A stretch of 64,000 nt of DNA from an uncultured Actinomycetes bacterium (GCA_937876315.1 CALEHQ010000028.1:59680-123679); one strand, 5' to 3'; shown: positions 1 to 9,150, counted from the first letter of the stretch. Notes: a model not told the origin generated them from the letters alone. Numbers and translations: made by a program.

Positions 1-561
1 GCGCAGTTCGGCATCGTGCAAGGGGGAGTTGATGTGGTCATGCGCACCGAGAGCGCTGAACGCACCCTCGAGATTGGTTTCGACGGCTACGGAATCGGTG
101 GTCTCTCCGTAGGAGAGACCAGGGCCGAGATGCTTCCGGCCCTCGCTGCGGTCACTGATGTGTTGCCTGCCGACCGACCCCGGTATCTGATGGGGGTCGG
201 CGACCCGGTGAGCATTGTCGAGGCTGTCGCGCTCGGCGTCGACATGTTCGATTGCGTCTTGCCGACTCGGCTCGCCCGTCATGGGACGATTCTCACCAGT
301 TCGGGGAGAATGAACCTGCGCAATGCCCGATTCGCCGACGATCCCGACCCGCTCGAGCCTGGGTGCACCTGCGAGGCCTGTTCCCGCTGGTCACGGGCCT
401 ATCTGCGTCATCTTCTGATGGTGAGCGAGCCAACCGCCGCCCGGTTGACCACGATCCATAACGTGCACTGGCTGCTGCGACTTATGGAGGCGGCTCAGGC
501 TGCGATCGTGTCTGGCACCTACGACCAATTCAGAGCTTCGGTGGCATCAGTCTGGGACTGA
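1..561 (+). CDS. tgt: tRNA-guanine transglycosylase, C-terminal part
   Basis: The reading frame is open from base 1, so the N-terminal part lies before the window. The 186 visible residues are the C-terminal half of the enzyme that exchanges guanine 34 for a queuine precursor in tRNAs with GUN anticodons. FGIVQGG stands at the start, followed by GGLSVGE and MGVGDP. DMFDCVLPTR contains the Asp that acts as nucleophile in this family. The zinc site follows as CTCEAC with a later His in TIHN. Base exchange here makes queuosine, which only some actinobacteria do. The gene precedes yajC by about 95 bases, an arrangement known from many bacteria. Identification is firm; only the length is unknown. 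Confidence 0.96.
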   Translation, partial: AQFGIVQGGVDVVMRTESAERTLEIGFDGYGIGGLSVGETRAEMLPALAAVTDVLPADRPRYLMGVGDPVSIVEAVALGVDMFDCVLPTRLARHGTILTSSGRMNLRNARFADDPDPLEPGCTCEACSRWSRAYLRHLLMVSEPTAARLTTIHNVHWLLRLMEAAQAAIVSGTYDQFRASVASVWD

Positions 562-621
562 ACCCCGACGAAGCCGAATAATGGGGCAGGGGCGAAGAGG
601 GCTAACGTTGCGCCGTTTACG

Positions 622-639
622 CCCTAGAACCCCTAGAAC
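622..639 (+). repeat. Tandem 9-bp repeat CCCTAGAAC x2 in the yajC leader
   Basis: Two exact copies of CCCTAGAAC stand head to tail, 17 bases before the yajC ATG. Each copy contains TAGAAC, which resembles a -10 box but lacks the final T. The repeat could be a binding site or chance; nothing else in the tgt-yajC gap is recognisable. Confidence 0.5.
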
Positions 640-655
640 GAGACCTCCCGAAACC

Positions 656-961
656 ATGTCCTTCCTTATCATCATCATTTTGTTCGCCGTTGCTTGGGTA
701 GTACTGATTCTCCCAAAGCAGCGCGAGCTCAAGCGTCACAATGCCTTCGTTCAGTCATTGGCTGTAGGGGACGAGGTCATGACTGGCTCCGGCATTTACG
801 GCACGTTGGTTGAGGTGAGTGAGGCTACGGTCCTCTTGCAGGTGGCACCTGGCGTTGAGATCAAAATCGCTCGTCGAGCCATTGCATCGCAGGTTTTCGA
901 CTCACCTGATGTAGAGACCAACGACACTGGCAAAACTAACGACGAGGACTCAGACGCGTGA
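656..961 (+). CDS. yajC: Sec translocon accessory subunit YajC
   Basis: A 101-residue protein with one N-terminal membrane span (about residues 2-18, very rich in Ile, Leu and Val) followed by a charged cytoplasmic domain. The stretch LPKQRELKRHNAFVQSL and then GDEVMTGSGIYGTLVEV is the usual YajC core, and the tail is acidic. YajC joins SecD and SecF in the complex that assists SecYEG in protein export. An in-frame start exists at 581, but it would add a basic 25-residue stretch before the membrane span; ATG 656 places the span at the N-terminus as in the family. The stop overlaps the secD GTG (GTGA), so the two genes are probably translated together. Confidence 0.93.
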   Translation: MSFLIIIILFAVAWVVLILPKQRELKRHNAFVQSLAVGDEVMTGSGIYGTLVEVSEATVLLQVAPGVEIKIARRAIASQVFDSPDVETNDTGKTNDEDSDA

Positions 962-2502
962 AACGCCTCCGTGGCTATCGTTCGCTCGTCGTGATCGTCG
1001 TGATTGCCGGAGCGGCACTGATCTACACGTTCGTTGCGGGCAATAAGCCACTTCTTGGACTTGACCTTCAAGGTGGCGTGTCCGTCGTTTTGAAGCCCGT
1101 TCAAGAGGTCGACAACGAAACGATCGATCAGGCAATCACAATTATCCGCCAGCGAATCGACGCGATCGGCGTTACTGAGCCGGAAATCACTCGTCAGGGC
1201 AACAACATCCTCATCCAGATTCCTGGGGTGAAGGACAAAGAGCGTGCACTTGAACTTGTTGGTCAGACAGCAGAACTTCAGTTCCGTCCGGTGCTCGCCA
1301 ACGTCCCGGTTGATCCGCAGGAAGCCACGACCACGACCAGTGGTGATCCAACCGCAACCACGACGACTGTCGCTCCTGATGCATCGATCCCAACGACGAC
1401 AATCGACCCAACCAAGACTGTGGGCGGGTTGCCGCTTGATGTTTGTGCATCGGGCCTTTCTGCCGGAGAGGTCAATGCAGGTGGTCAAGCCATACTTCCG
1501 CAATGTGACGACGGTCTGCTCGTTGGCTCATACGCAGTTGGTCCTGTATCGCTGACGGGCAGCGCACTTGAAACAGCGCGCGCCAATCTTTCTGAGTCAG
1601 GCCAATGGATCGTTGCGCCAACTTTCAAGAGTGGCGCTGACGGTATTGGCGGTTTCAATGCCGTTGCGGGCCAGTGCTTCTCGAAGAGTTCGACCTGCCC
1701 AACAGGTCAGTTGGCGATTGTGCTCGACGGTCGTGTGCTTTCGGCGCCGAGAATCAACAGCCAAAGTTTCCAAGCCGACCAGATCGAAATTTCGGGGTCA
1801 TTCACGGAACGGACGGCGAGAGATCTTGCGACCTCATTGAAGTACGGCGCCTTGCCGGTGGAATTCGAACAGCAACAAGCGCAAATTGTCTCAGCGACTC
1901 TCGGACGCGACGCGTTGAATGCGGGTCTGGTTGCCGGACTTGTCGGGATCCTGCTCGTAGCTGTCTACATGATTGCCTTCTACCGGGCCCTTGGCTTCCT
2001 TGCGATCGCGAAGTTGACTGTTGAGGGCGCATTGCTTTGGTCAATGATTTCTTGGCTTGGTTCGAACAACGGTTTGGCACTGACTTTGGCTGGAATTACC
2101 GGCATCATAGTTTCGGTGGGTGTTTCACTCGACTCGAACATTGTGTATTACGAGCACCTCAAGGAGGACGTCTACAAGGGACGTCCGATTCGAAGCGCGA
2201 CCGACAAGTCATTCGTTACGGCGTTCTCAACGATCGTGAAGGCCGACGTCGCTTCGTTGATTGGCGCAGGTCTTCTTTGGTGGCTCACCGTTGGGCCAGT
2301 GCGAGGGTTTGCGTTCTATCTCGGACTTTCGACAGCACTCGACATCTTGATGTCGTGGTCGTTTATGCGGCCTGTGGTCAAACTCTGCACGCGATCGAAA
2401 TTCTTGCGCGCACATCCTCGGATATTGGGTCTCCCCGCAGAAATCCTCCAACAAACCTCGCGGTCTGCTCAGGCACGCGTTCAAGCGGAGGTCAGTCGAT
2501 GA
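958..2502 (+). CDS. secD: Protein translocase subunit SecD
   Basis: SecD (514 residues) uses the proton motive force to help pull exported proteins across the membrane. An N-terminal span (about residues 9-25) is followed by GLDLQGG, the first SecD signature, then a large outer domain, and five further spans in the C-terminal third with the SecD/SecF stretch GVSLDSNIVYYEHLKED. The outer domain carries a Thr/Pro-rich low-complexity insert at about residues 122-160, which is unusual and probably a flexible linker. The GTG start overlaps the yajC stop, and the stop overlaps the secF ATG (ATGA). Separate secD and secF genes, not a fusion, are present. Confidence 0.96.
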   Translation: MKRLRGYRSLVVIVVIAGAALIYTFVAGNKPLLGLDLQGGVSVVLKPVQEVDNETIDQAITIIRQRIDAIGVTEPEITRQGNNILIQIPGVKDKERALELVGQTAELQFRPVLANVPVDPQEATTTTSGDPTATTTTVAPDASIPTTTIDPTKTVGGLPLDVCASGLSAGEVNAGGQAILPQCDDGLLVGSYAVGPVSLTGSALETARANLSESGQWIVAPTFKSGADGIGGFNAVAGQCFSKSSTCPTGQLAIVLDGRVLSAPRINSQSFQADQIEISGSFTERTARDLATSLKYGALPVEFEQQQAQIVSATLGRDALNAGLVAGLVGILLVAVYMIAFYRALGFLAIAKLTVEGALLWSMISWLGSNNGLALTLAGITGIIVSVGVSLDSNIVYYEHLKEDVYKGRPIRSATDKSFVTAFSTIVKADVASLIGAGLLWWLTVGPVRGFAFYLGLSTALDILMSWSFMRPVVKLCTRSKFLRAHPRILGLPAEILQQTSRSAQARVQAEVSR

Positions 2503-3638
2503 ATCGGATGTCGCGCATCAATCGCGGTCAGACAAACATCGACTTCTTGAAGTGGTGGAAGCGTGGTCTTGCTATTTCGGCGGTTCTAGTGATCGCCAGC
2601 ATCGTTTCGCTGACAACTCGTGGCTTGAATCTCGGTATTGACTTTGAAGGCGGCGTTTCTTGGGAAGTCCGCGCCCCTGGGGTCTCGGTCGAGGAAGCCA
2701 GATCCGAGCTTGAGTCTGTAGGTGAGGGCGAGGCAAAGATTCAGATCGTTGGTTCAGACATTCTTAGGGTGCAAGGTCCGGAAAGTACCCCTGAACACAC
2801 CGTTGAGGTTCGTCAGGCTCTCGCCGATTTGGCGGGTACCGATGTTTCCGATGTGAGTGTCTCAACGGTTGGAGCATCGTGGGGATCGGACGTCACTGCA
2901 TCGGCAATTCGGGCCCTCATCTTTTTTGCGATCGCAATTCTCATCTACCTCTCGATTCGCCTTGAGTGGAGAATGGCCGTCGCCGCCGTGTTCGCGGTGG
3001 TCCACGATGTTTTGATCTCTGTCGGTGTGTATTCCATTTTCCAGTTTGAAGTTTCACCCGGGACCGTGGTCGCTTTCCTTACGATTCTGGGCTACTCGAT
3101 TTACGACACTGTCGTGGTTGACGACAAAATCAAGGAAAACGAAGGACTCGTGGGCCAAAGCGGGCGCATGACCTATGGGCAGATGACGTCGTTGTCGATG
3201 AACCAGGTGCTTTTGCGTTCGATCAACACGACGGTCTCTTCGCTATTGCCAGTTCTTTCGTTGTTGATCGTCGGAGCATTCATCATGGGTGCGGTCACTC
3301 TGAAGGAGTTCGCCGTGGCACTCACCGTGGGAATGCTCGCCGGGGCCTATTCCTCGGTCTTCGTTGCCGCCCCCGTTCTCGTCGCCTTGAAGGAACGCGA
3401 ATCCAAGTACAGGGCGATTCGCGAGCGATTGCAATCCCAAGGTGTGGACGTCACACGTTCCACGGAGCGGGTTGATCGAATGGGCGCGGGTTCGCCGGCC
3501 ATCTCGGCGGCCTCAGCGGCATCCTCCACAGCATCCGCAACAGCATCCGCAACAGATTCTGCCGAAAAATCGACACAAGTTGCATCGCCTTCTGTCGTGA
3601 TCCCGCCGCGGCCGCGCAAAAACCAACGTAAGCGCTAG
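2499..3638 (+). CDS. secF: Protein translocase subunit SecF
   Basis: SecF (379 residues) is the partner of SecD. It has an N-terminal span after about residue 20, the signature GIDFEGGVSWEV, an outer domain of about 100 residues and a C-terminal block of five spans with GYSIYDTVVVDDKIKEN. I chose ATG 2499 because it overlaps the secD stop as ATGA; the frame is open further upstream but that part is secD read in another phase. The last 60 residues form a cytoplasmic tail of Ala, Ser and Thr repeats ending in a basic PRPRKNQRKR, partly built by a 12-bp tandem repeat. Confidence 0.96.
   Translation: MNRMSRINRGQTNIDFLKWWKRGLAISAVLVIASIVSLTTRGLNLGIDFEGGVSWEVRAPGVSVEEARSELESVGEGEAKIQIVGSDILRVQGPESTPEHTVEVRQALADLAGTDVSDVSVSTVGASWGSDVTASAIRALIFFAIAILIYLSIRLEWRMAVAAVFAVVHDVLISVGVYSIFQFEVSPGTVVAFLTILGYSIYDTVVVDDKIKENEGLVGQSGRMTYGQMTSLSMNQVLLRSINTTVSSLLPVLSLLIVGAFIMGAVTLKEFAVALTVGMLAGAYSSVFVAAPVLVALKERESKYRAIRERLQSQGVDVTRSTERVDRMGAGSPAISAASAASSTASATASATDSAEKSTQVASPSVVIPPRPRKNQRKR
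3528..3555 (+). repeat. 12-bp tandem repeat in the secF tail
   Basis: ACAGCATCCGCA occurs twice in tandem and begins a third time (ACA). It is in frame and codes for alternating Thr, Ala and Ser in the SecF cytoplasmic tail. Copy number could vary between strains without a frameshift. Confidence 0.7.
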
Positions 3639-3669
3639 GCAAAGAGTCGGGGCGGGGACGCTCCGCCTG

Positions 3670-3675
3670 TACCGT
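3670..3675 (+). promoter_or_regulatory. Predicted -10 box TACCGT before the rel leader ORF
   Basis: TACCGT fits TANNNT and lies 6 bases before ATG 3682, the same spacing seen at many operon starts in this window. No convincing -35 box is visible. A GC-rich inverted repeat, GGCGG (3651-3655) with CCGCC (3663-3667), stands directly upstream and may be the end of the secF transcript. Confidence 0.5.
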
Positions 3676-3681
3676 GGAGCC

Positions 3682-3747
3682 ATGATGAGTTCGGTCAGAA
3701 CCGCTTCCGGGGTATGTCCTCCCGGTCGTGCCCGGGCGAGGGTCTAA
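3682..3747 (+). CDS. Possible 21-residue leader peptide upstream of rel
   Basis: Starting at ATG 3682, directly behind a leaderless-type -10 box, 21 codons run to TAA 3745-3747. The rel ATG follows after three bases in the same frame. The peptide begins MMSSVRT and ends GRARARV. It may be a short upstream ORF that couples translation to rel. It may also be the remains of a longer Rel N-terminus cut by the TAA, because basic N-terminal extensions occur in actinobacterial Rel. No homologue can be named. Confidence 0.4.
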   Translation: MMSSVRTASGVCPPGRARARV

Positions 3748-3750
3748 CCG

Positions 3751-6006
3751 ATGGCGACCGTCAATCGTGTGCTGCCGTGGCGACGTCATGTCGCAGCACC
3801 ATCCGAAGAGGTCGCCCCGCTTGTTGCAATCTTTCAATCTCATCACCCGCGTTCGTCACCTTCGCTGATCACGCGTGCCTATGACCGGGCGGCGGCTACG
3901 CACGAAGGTCAATCCCGCAAGTCGGGCGAGCCTTATGTCACGCATCCGGTTGCGGTGGCCAAGATTTGTGCCGAGCTTGGTCTTGATGACGTCACTATTG
4001 CCGCGGCGCTTTTACACGATGCAGTAGAAGATACTGGCGCGACTTTGATCGATGTCGAAAAGGAATTCGGTGTGGACGTCGCCCGAATTGTGGACGGCGT
4101 TACGAAACTTGATCGCATCAAGTTCGACAGCAAAGAAGCACAGCAGGCGGCCACCGTTCGCAAGATGCTTGTGGCGATGGCCAAGGATCTCCGCGTCCTT
4201 ATCATCAAGCTCGCTGATCGACTTCACAACATGCGGACCATTGCCGCAATGCCCGCATGGAAGCAACACCGCACGGCGCAAGAAACTCTTGATATTTATG
4301 CGCCTCTTGCCCATCGCCTTGGCATGCAAGAACTCAAGCAGCAACTTGAAGATCTCTGCTTTGCATCACTTCATCCAAAGCGATACGCCGAAATCGACCA
4401 CATGGTCGCCACTCGTGCCCCGGAGCGCGATGTCTACCTGACCAACGTGCTTGAAGACGTTCGTGGTCGCCTCAGCGAACTCCACATCACCGCCGAGGTC
4501 ACGGGCCGACCAAAACACCTGTGGAGCATTTACGAGAAAATGGTGGTGAAGGGTCGCGGCTTTGACGAAATATTTGATCTCGTTGCAATCCGGGTCATCG
4601 TTGGGACCGTAAAGGACTGTTACGCGGCGCTTGGTTCGATTCACGCAACTTGGAAGCCGGTTCAGGGGCGATTCAAGGACTACGTGGCGATGCCGAAGTT
4701 CAATCTCTACCAATCACTTCACACCACTGTGGTTGGTCCCGGCGGCAAATCTCTTGAAGTCCAGATCCGAACCCTTGAAATGCATCGCCGCGCCGAGTTC
4801 GGCGTCGCCGCCCACTGGAACTACAAGGACAATAACGAAAGTTCGGCCGATCTGGCATGGCTGAACCGAATCGTCGATTGGCAAACCGAAACCTCTGACC
4901 CATCAGAATTCATGGCCAATCTCAAGATTGATCTTGAGCAGGACGAAGTCTTCGTCTTCACTCCCAAGGGCAAGGTGGTCACACTTCCTCTGGGTGCGAC
5001 CACTGTCGATTTCGCCTACGCGATTCATACCGATGTGGGCCACTCCTGCATCGGTGCACGTGTCAATGGGCGTTTGGTTGCTCTCGATACCGAACTTCAA
5101 TCGGGTGATTCTGTCGAGATCTTTACGTCGAAGGTTGAAAGCAGTGGCCCCTCCCAAGACTGGTTGCGCTTTGTGGTTTCCCATAAGGCCGCAAACAAGA
5201 TCAAGGCTTGGCATTCGCGAGAACGACGCGAAGACGCAATTGATAATGGCAACGATGACCTAATCAAGGCCCTTCGCCGTGAAGGACTTCCGGTGCAGAA
5301 GATCCGCCAGTCTCGAGTTCTCGAGGAAACTGCGACGGAACTCAACTATACCGATCTCGAGTCGCTCCATGCGGCAATCGGCGGTGGACACCAGTCTGCG
5401 CAGTCGGTTGCTGAGCGAATTCGCAAGAAGCTTGAGACAGTCGAGCCGGGCCGAGAAGAACAGTTGTCGACCACGGTTCATGCACCGCGCCGTTCGGGAC
5501 GCGTCGGAGGAAGTCCATCGGGTGTGCATGTCGAAGGTCTCGACGATGTCATGGTTCGTCTGTCGCGGTGCTGCACTCCGGTTCCGGGCGACGAAATCAT
5601 GGGCTTCGTTACCCGAGGCCGCGGCGTATCGGTTCATCGATCCGATTGCGCAAACGCCATGTCTCTTTCCGACGGACAGGCTGATCGCCTTATCGACGTC
5701 GAGTGGGATACCGATATCGCTGCGATGTTCATCGCTTCGATTGAAGTGAAGGGTCTTGATCGTTCACGCCTTCTTCGTGACGTATCTGCAGCATTGGCCG
5801 ATCACCACGTCAATATCGTGTCGTGCAACACGGTGACCGGCTCCGACCGAATCTCATCGATGCGTTTCGATTTCGAATTGGGCGAGGTGTCACAGTTGAG
5901 CCCTCTTCTTTGGACGATCAAGAAGATCGATGGCATCTACGACGCCTACCGGGTGTTGCCCGGCAAGGGTGACTCCGACGGTGATGGCGATCTCGGAGAT
6001 CGCTAG
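3751..6006 (+). CDS. rel: Bifunctional (p)ppGpp synthetase/hydrolase Rel
   Basis: This long RelA/SpoT homologue (751 residues) makes and degrades the stringent-response alarmone (p)ppGpp. Domains in order: HD hydrolase with LLHDAVEDT (His89-Asp90 and Glu93-Asp94, so hydrolysis is likely intact); synthetase with GRPKHLWSIYEKM and YQSLHT; TGS domain around residues 395-460; conserved Cys-rich segment RCCTPVPGDEI with a later HRSDC; C-terminal ACT domain. It is the only RSH gene in the window. A short ORF ends three bases before its ATG. It precedes hisS and aspS, the common actinobacterial neighbourhood, though apt, often found between secF and rel, is missing here. Confidence 0.96.
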   Translation: MATVNRVLPWRRHVAAPSEEVAPLVAIFQSHHPRSSPSLITRAYDRAAATHEGQSRKSGEPYVTHPVAVAKICAELGLDDVTIAAALLHDAVEDTGATLIDVEKEFGVDVARIVDGVTKLDRIKFDSKEAQQAATVRKMLVAMAKDLRVLIIKLADRLHNMRTIAAMPAWKQHRTAQETLDIYAPLAHRLGMQELKQQLEDLCFASLHPKRYAEIDHMVATRAPERDVYLTNVLEDVRGRLSELHITAEVTGRPKHLWSIYEKMVVKGRGFDEIFDLVAIRVIVGTVKDCYAALGSIHATWKPVQGRFKDYVAMPKFNLYQSLHTTVVGPGGKSLEVQIRTLEMHRRAEFGVAAHWNYKDNNESSADLAWLNRIVDWQTETSDPSEFMANLKIDLEQDEVFVFTPKGKVVTLPLGATTVDFAYAIHTDVGHSCIGARVNGRLVALDTELQSGDSVEIFTSKVESSGPSQDWLRFVVSHKAANKIKAWHSRERREDAIDNGNDDLIKALRREGLPVQKIRQSRVLEETATELNYTDLESLHAAIGGGHQSAQSVAERIRKKLETVEPGREEQLSTTVHAPRRSGRVGGSPSGVHVEGLDDVMVRLSRCCTPVPGDEIMGFVTRGRGVSVHRSDCANAMSLSDGQADRLIDVEWDTDIAAMFIASIEVKGLDRSRLLRDVSAALADHHVNIVSCNTVTGSDRISSMRFDFELGEVSQLSPLLWTIKKIDGIYDAYRVLPGKGDSDGDGDLGDR

Positions 6007-6052
6007 TTAGAACTTCTCGTCAAAGGGTTCGTGAGCGAGGGAAGGGCACCGG

Positions 6053-6058
6053 TAGGAT
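6053..6058 (+). promoter_or_regulatory. Predicted -10 box TAGGAT for hisS
   Basis: TAGGAT matches TANNNT and ends 8 bases before GTG 6067. This supports a leaderless or nearly leaderless hisS transcript and favours the GTG at 6067 over the upstream in-frame GTG at 6031, which would lie outside the RNA. Confidence 0.5.
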
Positions 6059-6066
6059 CACTGGTC

Positions 6067-7350
6067 GTGTCCGAGCCGACGAGTCCCCGCATTGAGCCGT
6101 TCAAGGCCCCGACTGGAACTCGCGACGTCCTGCATCCTGAATCTGATCGCTGGCAGGCCCTCATTGCGCTTTTCGCCGGCCATGTGACCCGAGCTGGGTA
6201 TGGGTTGGTTCAAAGCCCGATGTTTGAGGAAATCGGTGTGTTCTCTCGCGTAGGCGAGGGGACTGACCTTGTTCGCAAGGAGATGTACGACTTCCTCGAC
6301 AAAGGTGAACGCCACATCGCTCTGCGCCCGGAAGGCACCGCTTCAATTGCCAGAGCCTGGATCCAACACGCGCAGGGCGAGGCAAAGCCATGGAAGGTTT
6401 GGTATGCGGCGCCGTCATTCCGCTACGAGCGTCCGCAAGCAGGCCGTTTCCGCCAGCACCATCAACTCGGTGCTGAAGCCATTGGATCCGACGACCCCGA
6501 TCTCGATGTCGAAGTCATCGCCATGCTTCACGACTTTTACGTATCGGTTGGACTCAAGCAGGTCACGCTTCTCATTAACTCAATGGGTACCGCCGAGGAC
6601 CGCCGGCGCTATATCGAAGATGTGCGCGCGTGGCTCAACCAACGTCTCGACACGCTCGACCCCAAAGACGCCGAGAAGGTCGTCGATCACCCGATGCGTG
6701 TGCTCGACTCGAAGCGACCCGTCACCATTGCGGCAATCGCCGACGCGCCTCGCATCACTGATCGACTTTCTCCCGAAGCTGCCGAGCGGTTTGAGCGTGT
6801 GAAGTCGGGCCTCACAGCGCTTGCTATCGACTTCAGCGTTGAGCCTCGGTTGGTGCGCGGTCTCGATTACTACACACACACCACGTTCGAGTTCGTGAGC
6901 GGTGCGCTCGATGCAGCCCAATCAACCATTGGTGGTGGCGGTCGCTACGACGGCCTTATTGAATCGCTCGGTGGGCCGTCTACTCCTGGAATTGGTTTTG
7001 GTTCCGGCATCGAACGAGTGCTGCTTACCTGCGATGCCGAGGGCGTATTCCCGGCTCCGGCAAGATCCACCGATGTTTTCGTAGTCGACACCACCGGTGG
7101 TACGGCTGCTCGCGATTTCACCATTGAACTGCGTCGCGCTGGCATTAGTGCCGAGCGTGCATTCGATGGTCGCTCAATGAAGTCACAAATGAAATCTGCT
7201 GATAAGTCCGGCGCTGCGTTTGTCTGCATCATTGGTGACGACGAAGCAGCAGCCGGCACCGTGACAATCCGTGACCTGCGCGGCGATACCGGACAAGACG
7301 CGGTCGATCGTTCGACCGCCGCTGCCGTACTGGCCGCTCGACTCTCCTGA
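6067..7350 (+). CDS. hisS: Histidine--tRNA ligase
   Basis: Class II synthetase of 427 residues that charges tRNA-His. Visible are FKAPTGTRDVL near the N-terminus, motif 2 with RPEGTASIARAW and SFRYERPQAGRFRQ, the histidine-specific LVRGLDYYTHTTFEF, and motif 3 GIGFGSGIERVL, followed by the C-terminal anticodon-binding domain. An in-frame GTG at 6031 would add 12 residues; I prefer 6067 because a TAGGAT box lies just before it and the family core starts soon after. The next gene, aspS, starts 16 bases after the stop, so the two synthetases are likely co-transcribed, as in many actinobacteria. Confidence 0.95.
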   Translation: MSEPTSPRIEPFKAPTGTRDVLHPESDRWQALIALFAGHVTRAGYGLVQSPMFEEIGVFSRVGEGTDLVRKEMYDFLDKGERHIALRPEGTASIARAWIQHAQGEAKPWKVWYAAPSFRYERPQAGRFRQHHQLGAEAIGSDDPDLDVEVIAMLHDFYVSVGLKQVTLLINSMGTAEDRRRYIEDVRAWLNQRLDTLDPKDAEKVVDHPMRVLDSKRPVTIAAIADAPRITDRLSPEAAERFERVKSGLTALAIDFSVEPRLVRGLDYYTHTTFEFVSGALDAAQSTIGGGGRYDGLIESLGGPSTPGIGFGSGIERVLLTCDAEGVFPAPARSTDVFVVDTTGGTAARDFTIELRRAGISAERAFDGRSMKSQMKSADKSGAAFVCIIGDDEAAAGTVTIRDLRGDTGQDAVDRSTAAAVLAARLS

Positions 7351-7366
7351 ACCCGAAGGACCTTCT

Positions 7367-9121
7367 GTGACTGATTCCGTTTCTATGCGCACCGACCATT
7401 GCGGAACGCTTCGAGCCTCCGACATCGGTCGCGAGGTCGCGGTCTGTGGTTGGGTTGCGCGCCGCCGCGAGCACGGTGAGCATCTGGCATTCATTGATCT
7501 TCGTGATCACACCGGTCTTGTGCAGTGTGTGGTCGACGGGGCTGCCGATCTTCGCTCGGAGTACGTGGTTCGAATCTCGGGCACCGTGCGCCAGCGCCCC
7601 GATGGCACCACAAACGACAACATGCCTACCGGCGAAGTCGAAATCGGTGACTGCCGTGTCGAAATCCTGAATATTGCCGAACCGCCTCCGTTCCAGTTAA
7701 ACGATCGCGTTGAGGTCGACGAAATGGTTCGCCTCGCTCATCGCTATGTCGATCTGCGTACCGAGCGCATGCAGCGCAACCTCCGTATTCGCGCCAAGGT
7801 GAATGCTTCGCTGCGACGGGCAATGGACGACCAGGGTTTCGTGGAAATCGAAACTCCAATGCTCATTGCGTCCACGCCTGAAGGGGCACGGGATTTCGTC
7901 GTGCCCAGCCGCTTGTCTCCGGGTTCGTTCTATGCCTTGCCGCAGAGCCCTCAGCTGTTCAAGCAGCTGTGCATGGTTGGCGGTATCGATCGCTATTACC
8001 AAATTGCTCGTTGCTTGCGCGACGAAGACCTTCGCGCTGATCGTCAGTTTGAATTCATGCAACTCGACGCCGAAGCCAGTTTCGTTTCGCAAGAAGAAGT
8101 TCTCGCGTTCATTTCCGTGGCCGTGTCGGCTGCAGTGGAAGAAGTCACCGGTCAGAAGATGGGCGATGTCCCTCGTATGACTTGGCAAGAGGCGCAGGAA
8201 CGTTTTGGTTCCGATAAGCCCGATATTCGCTTCGGTATGGAACTCATTGAGCTCACACCGAACTTTGCCGTCACCGAGTTCAACGCCTTCAAGGCCGATT
8301 GCGTGAAGGGCATCGTGGTCGACGGGGGAGCAGAGTTCACTCGCTCGAAGCTCGACGAACTCACCGACAAGGCAAAGCGCTGGGGCGCCAAGGGCCTTGT
8401 GTGGATGCGCGTCAAGGACGGCGGCGAACTCGATTCGCCAGTGGCCAAGTTCCTTTCTGCCGAAGAACTTGCTGGTCTCGTCGCAACCACCGGAGCAAAG
8501 ACGGGCGATCTGCTTCTTCTCGTCGCTGACGATCGCCCGAAGGTCTGCCATGTGCTCGGGCTCCTTCGTCTTGAACTTGGTCGCCCGCCGGTCACCGAAG
8601 GTGGCTTGCAGTTCCTTTGGGTTGTGGACTTCCCGTTGTTCGAATCACTCGACGATGCCGGCAACCCGGTGCCTGCCCATCACCCATTCACAATGCCGCA
8701 CGCCGAAGACGTTGCTTTGCTCGACACCGGCAATCCGCAGGACCTGCTGAAGGTTCGTTCACAGGCCTATGACCTTGTGCTCAATGGTTGGGAACTCGGC
8801 TCGGGCAGCGTGCGAATCCATCGCGGTGATATCCAAAGCCGTATGTTCGAGCTCCTTGGGATTGGTGCTGAGGAGCAGCAAAGCAAGTTTGGTTTCTTGC
8901 TCGACGCGTTCCGCTTCGGAGCGCCGCCGCACGCTGGATTCGCGTTCGGCATTGATCGCCTGGTTGCACTACTTGCCGGTGAGGAGAATATTCGCGAGGT
9001 CATTGCATTCCCCAAGACACAATCGGGAACCGATCCGCTCACGCATGCACCCACGCCGATCGACTCAGGGCAGCTCGATGAGCTTGGGCTTCGGCTTCTT
9101 CCCACCAAGAAGACCGACTGA
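7367..9121 (+). CDS. aspS: Aspartate--tRNA(Asp/Asn) ligase
   Basis: Bacterial-type AspRS of 584 residues. It has an N-terminal OB-fold anticodon domain (about residues 10-110), the class II core with FVEIETPMLIASTPEGARDF and LPQSPQLFKQ, the bacterial GAD insertion (about residues 290-410), and motif 3 HAGFAFGIDRLVALL. GTG 7367 has GAAGGA six bases upstream, a good ribosome-binding site, while the longer open frame from 7271 only overlaps hisS. Whether it also charges tRNA-Asn cannot be told here; that depends on gatCAB and asnS, which are not in the window. Confidence 0.95.
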   Translation: MTDSVSMRTDHCGTLRASDIGREVAVCGWVARRREHGEHLAFIDLRDHTGLVQCVVDGAADLRSEYVVRISGTVRQRPDGTTNDNMPTGEVEIGDCRVEILNIAEPPPFQLNDRVEVDEMVRLAHRYVDLRTERMQRNLRIRAKVNASLRRAMDDQGFVEIETPMLIASTPEGARDFVVPSRLSPGSFYALPQSPQLFKQLCMVGGIDRYYQIARCLRDEDLRADRQFEFMQLDAEASFVSQEEVLAFISVAVSAAVEEVTGQKMGDVPRMTWQEAQERFGSDKPDIRFGMELIELTPNFAVTEFNAFKADCVKGIVVDGGAEFTRSKLDELTDKAKRWGAKGLVWMRVKDGGELDSPVAKFLSAEELAGLVATTGAKTGDLLLLVADDRPKVCHVLGLLRLELGRPPVTEGGLQFLWVVDFPLFESLDDAGNPVPAHHPFTMPHAEDVALLDTGNPQDLLKVRSQAYDLVLNGWELGSGSVRIHRGDIQSRMFELLGIGAEEQQSKFGFLLDAFRFGAPPHAGFAFGIDRLVALLAGEENIREVIAFPKTQSGTDPLTHAPTPIDSGQLDELGLRLLPTKKTD

Positions 9122-9150
9122 CCCTCCGGAGTTCAGACAAGGGCGACCGG

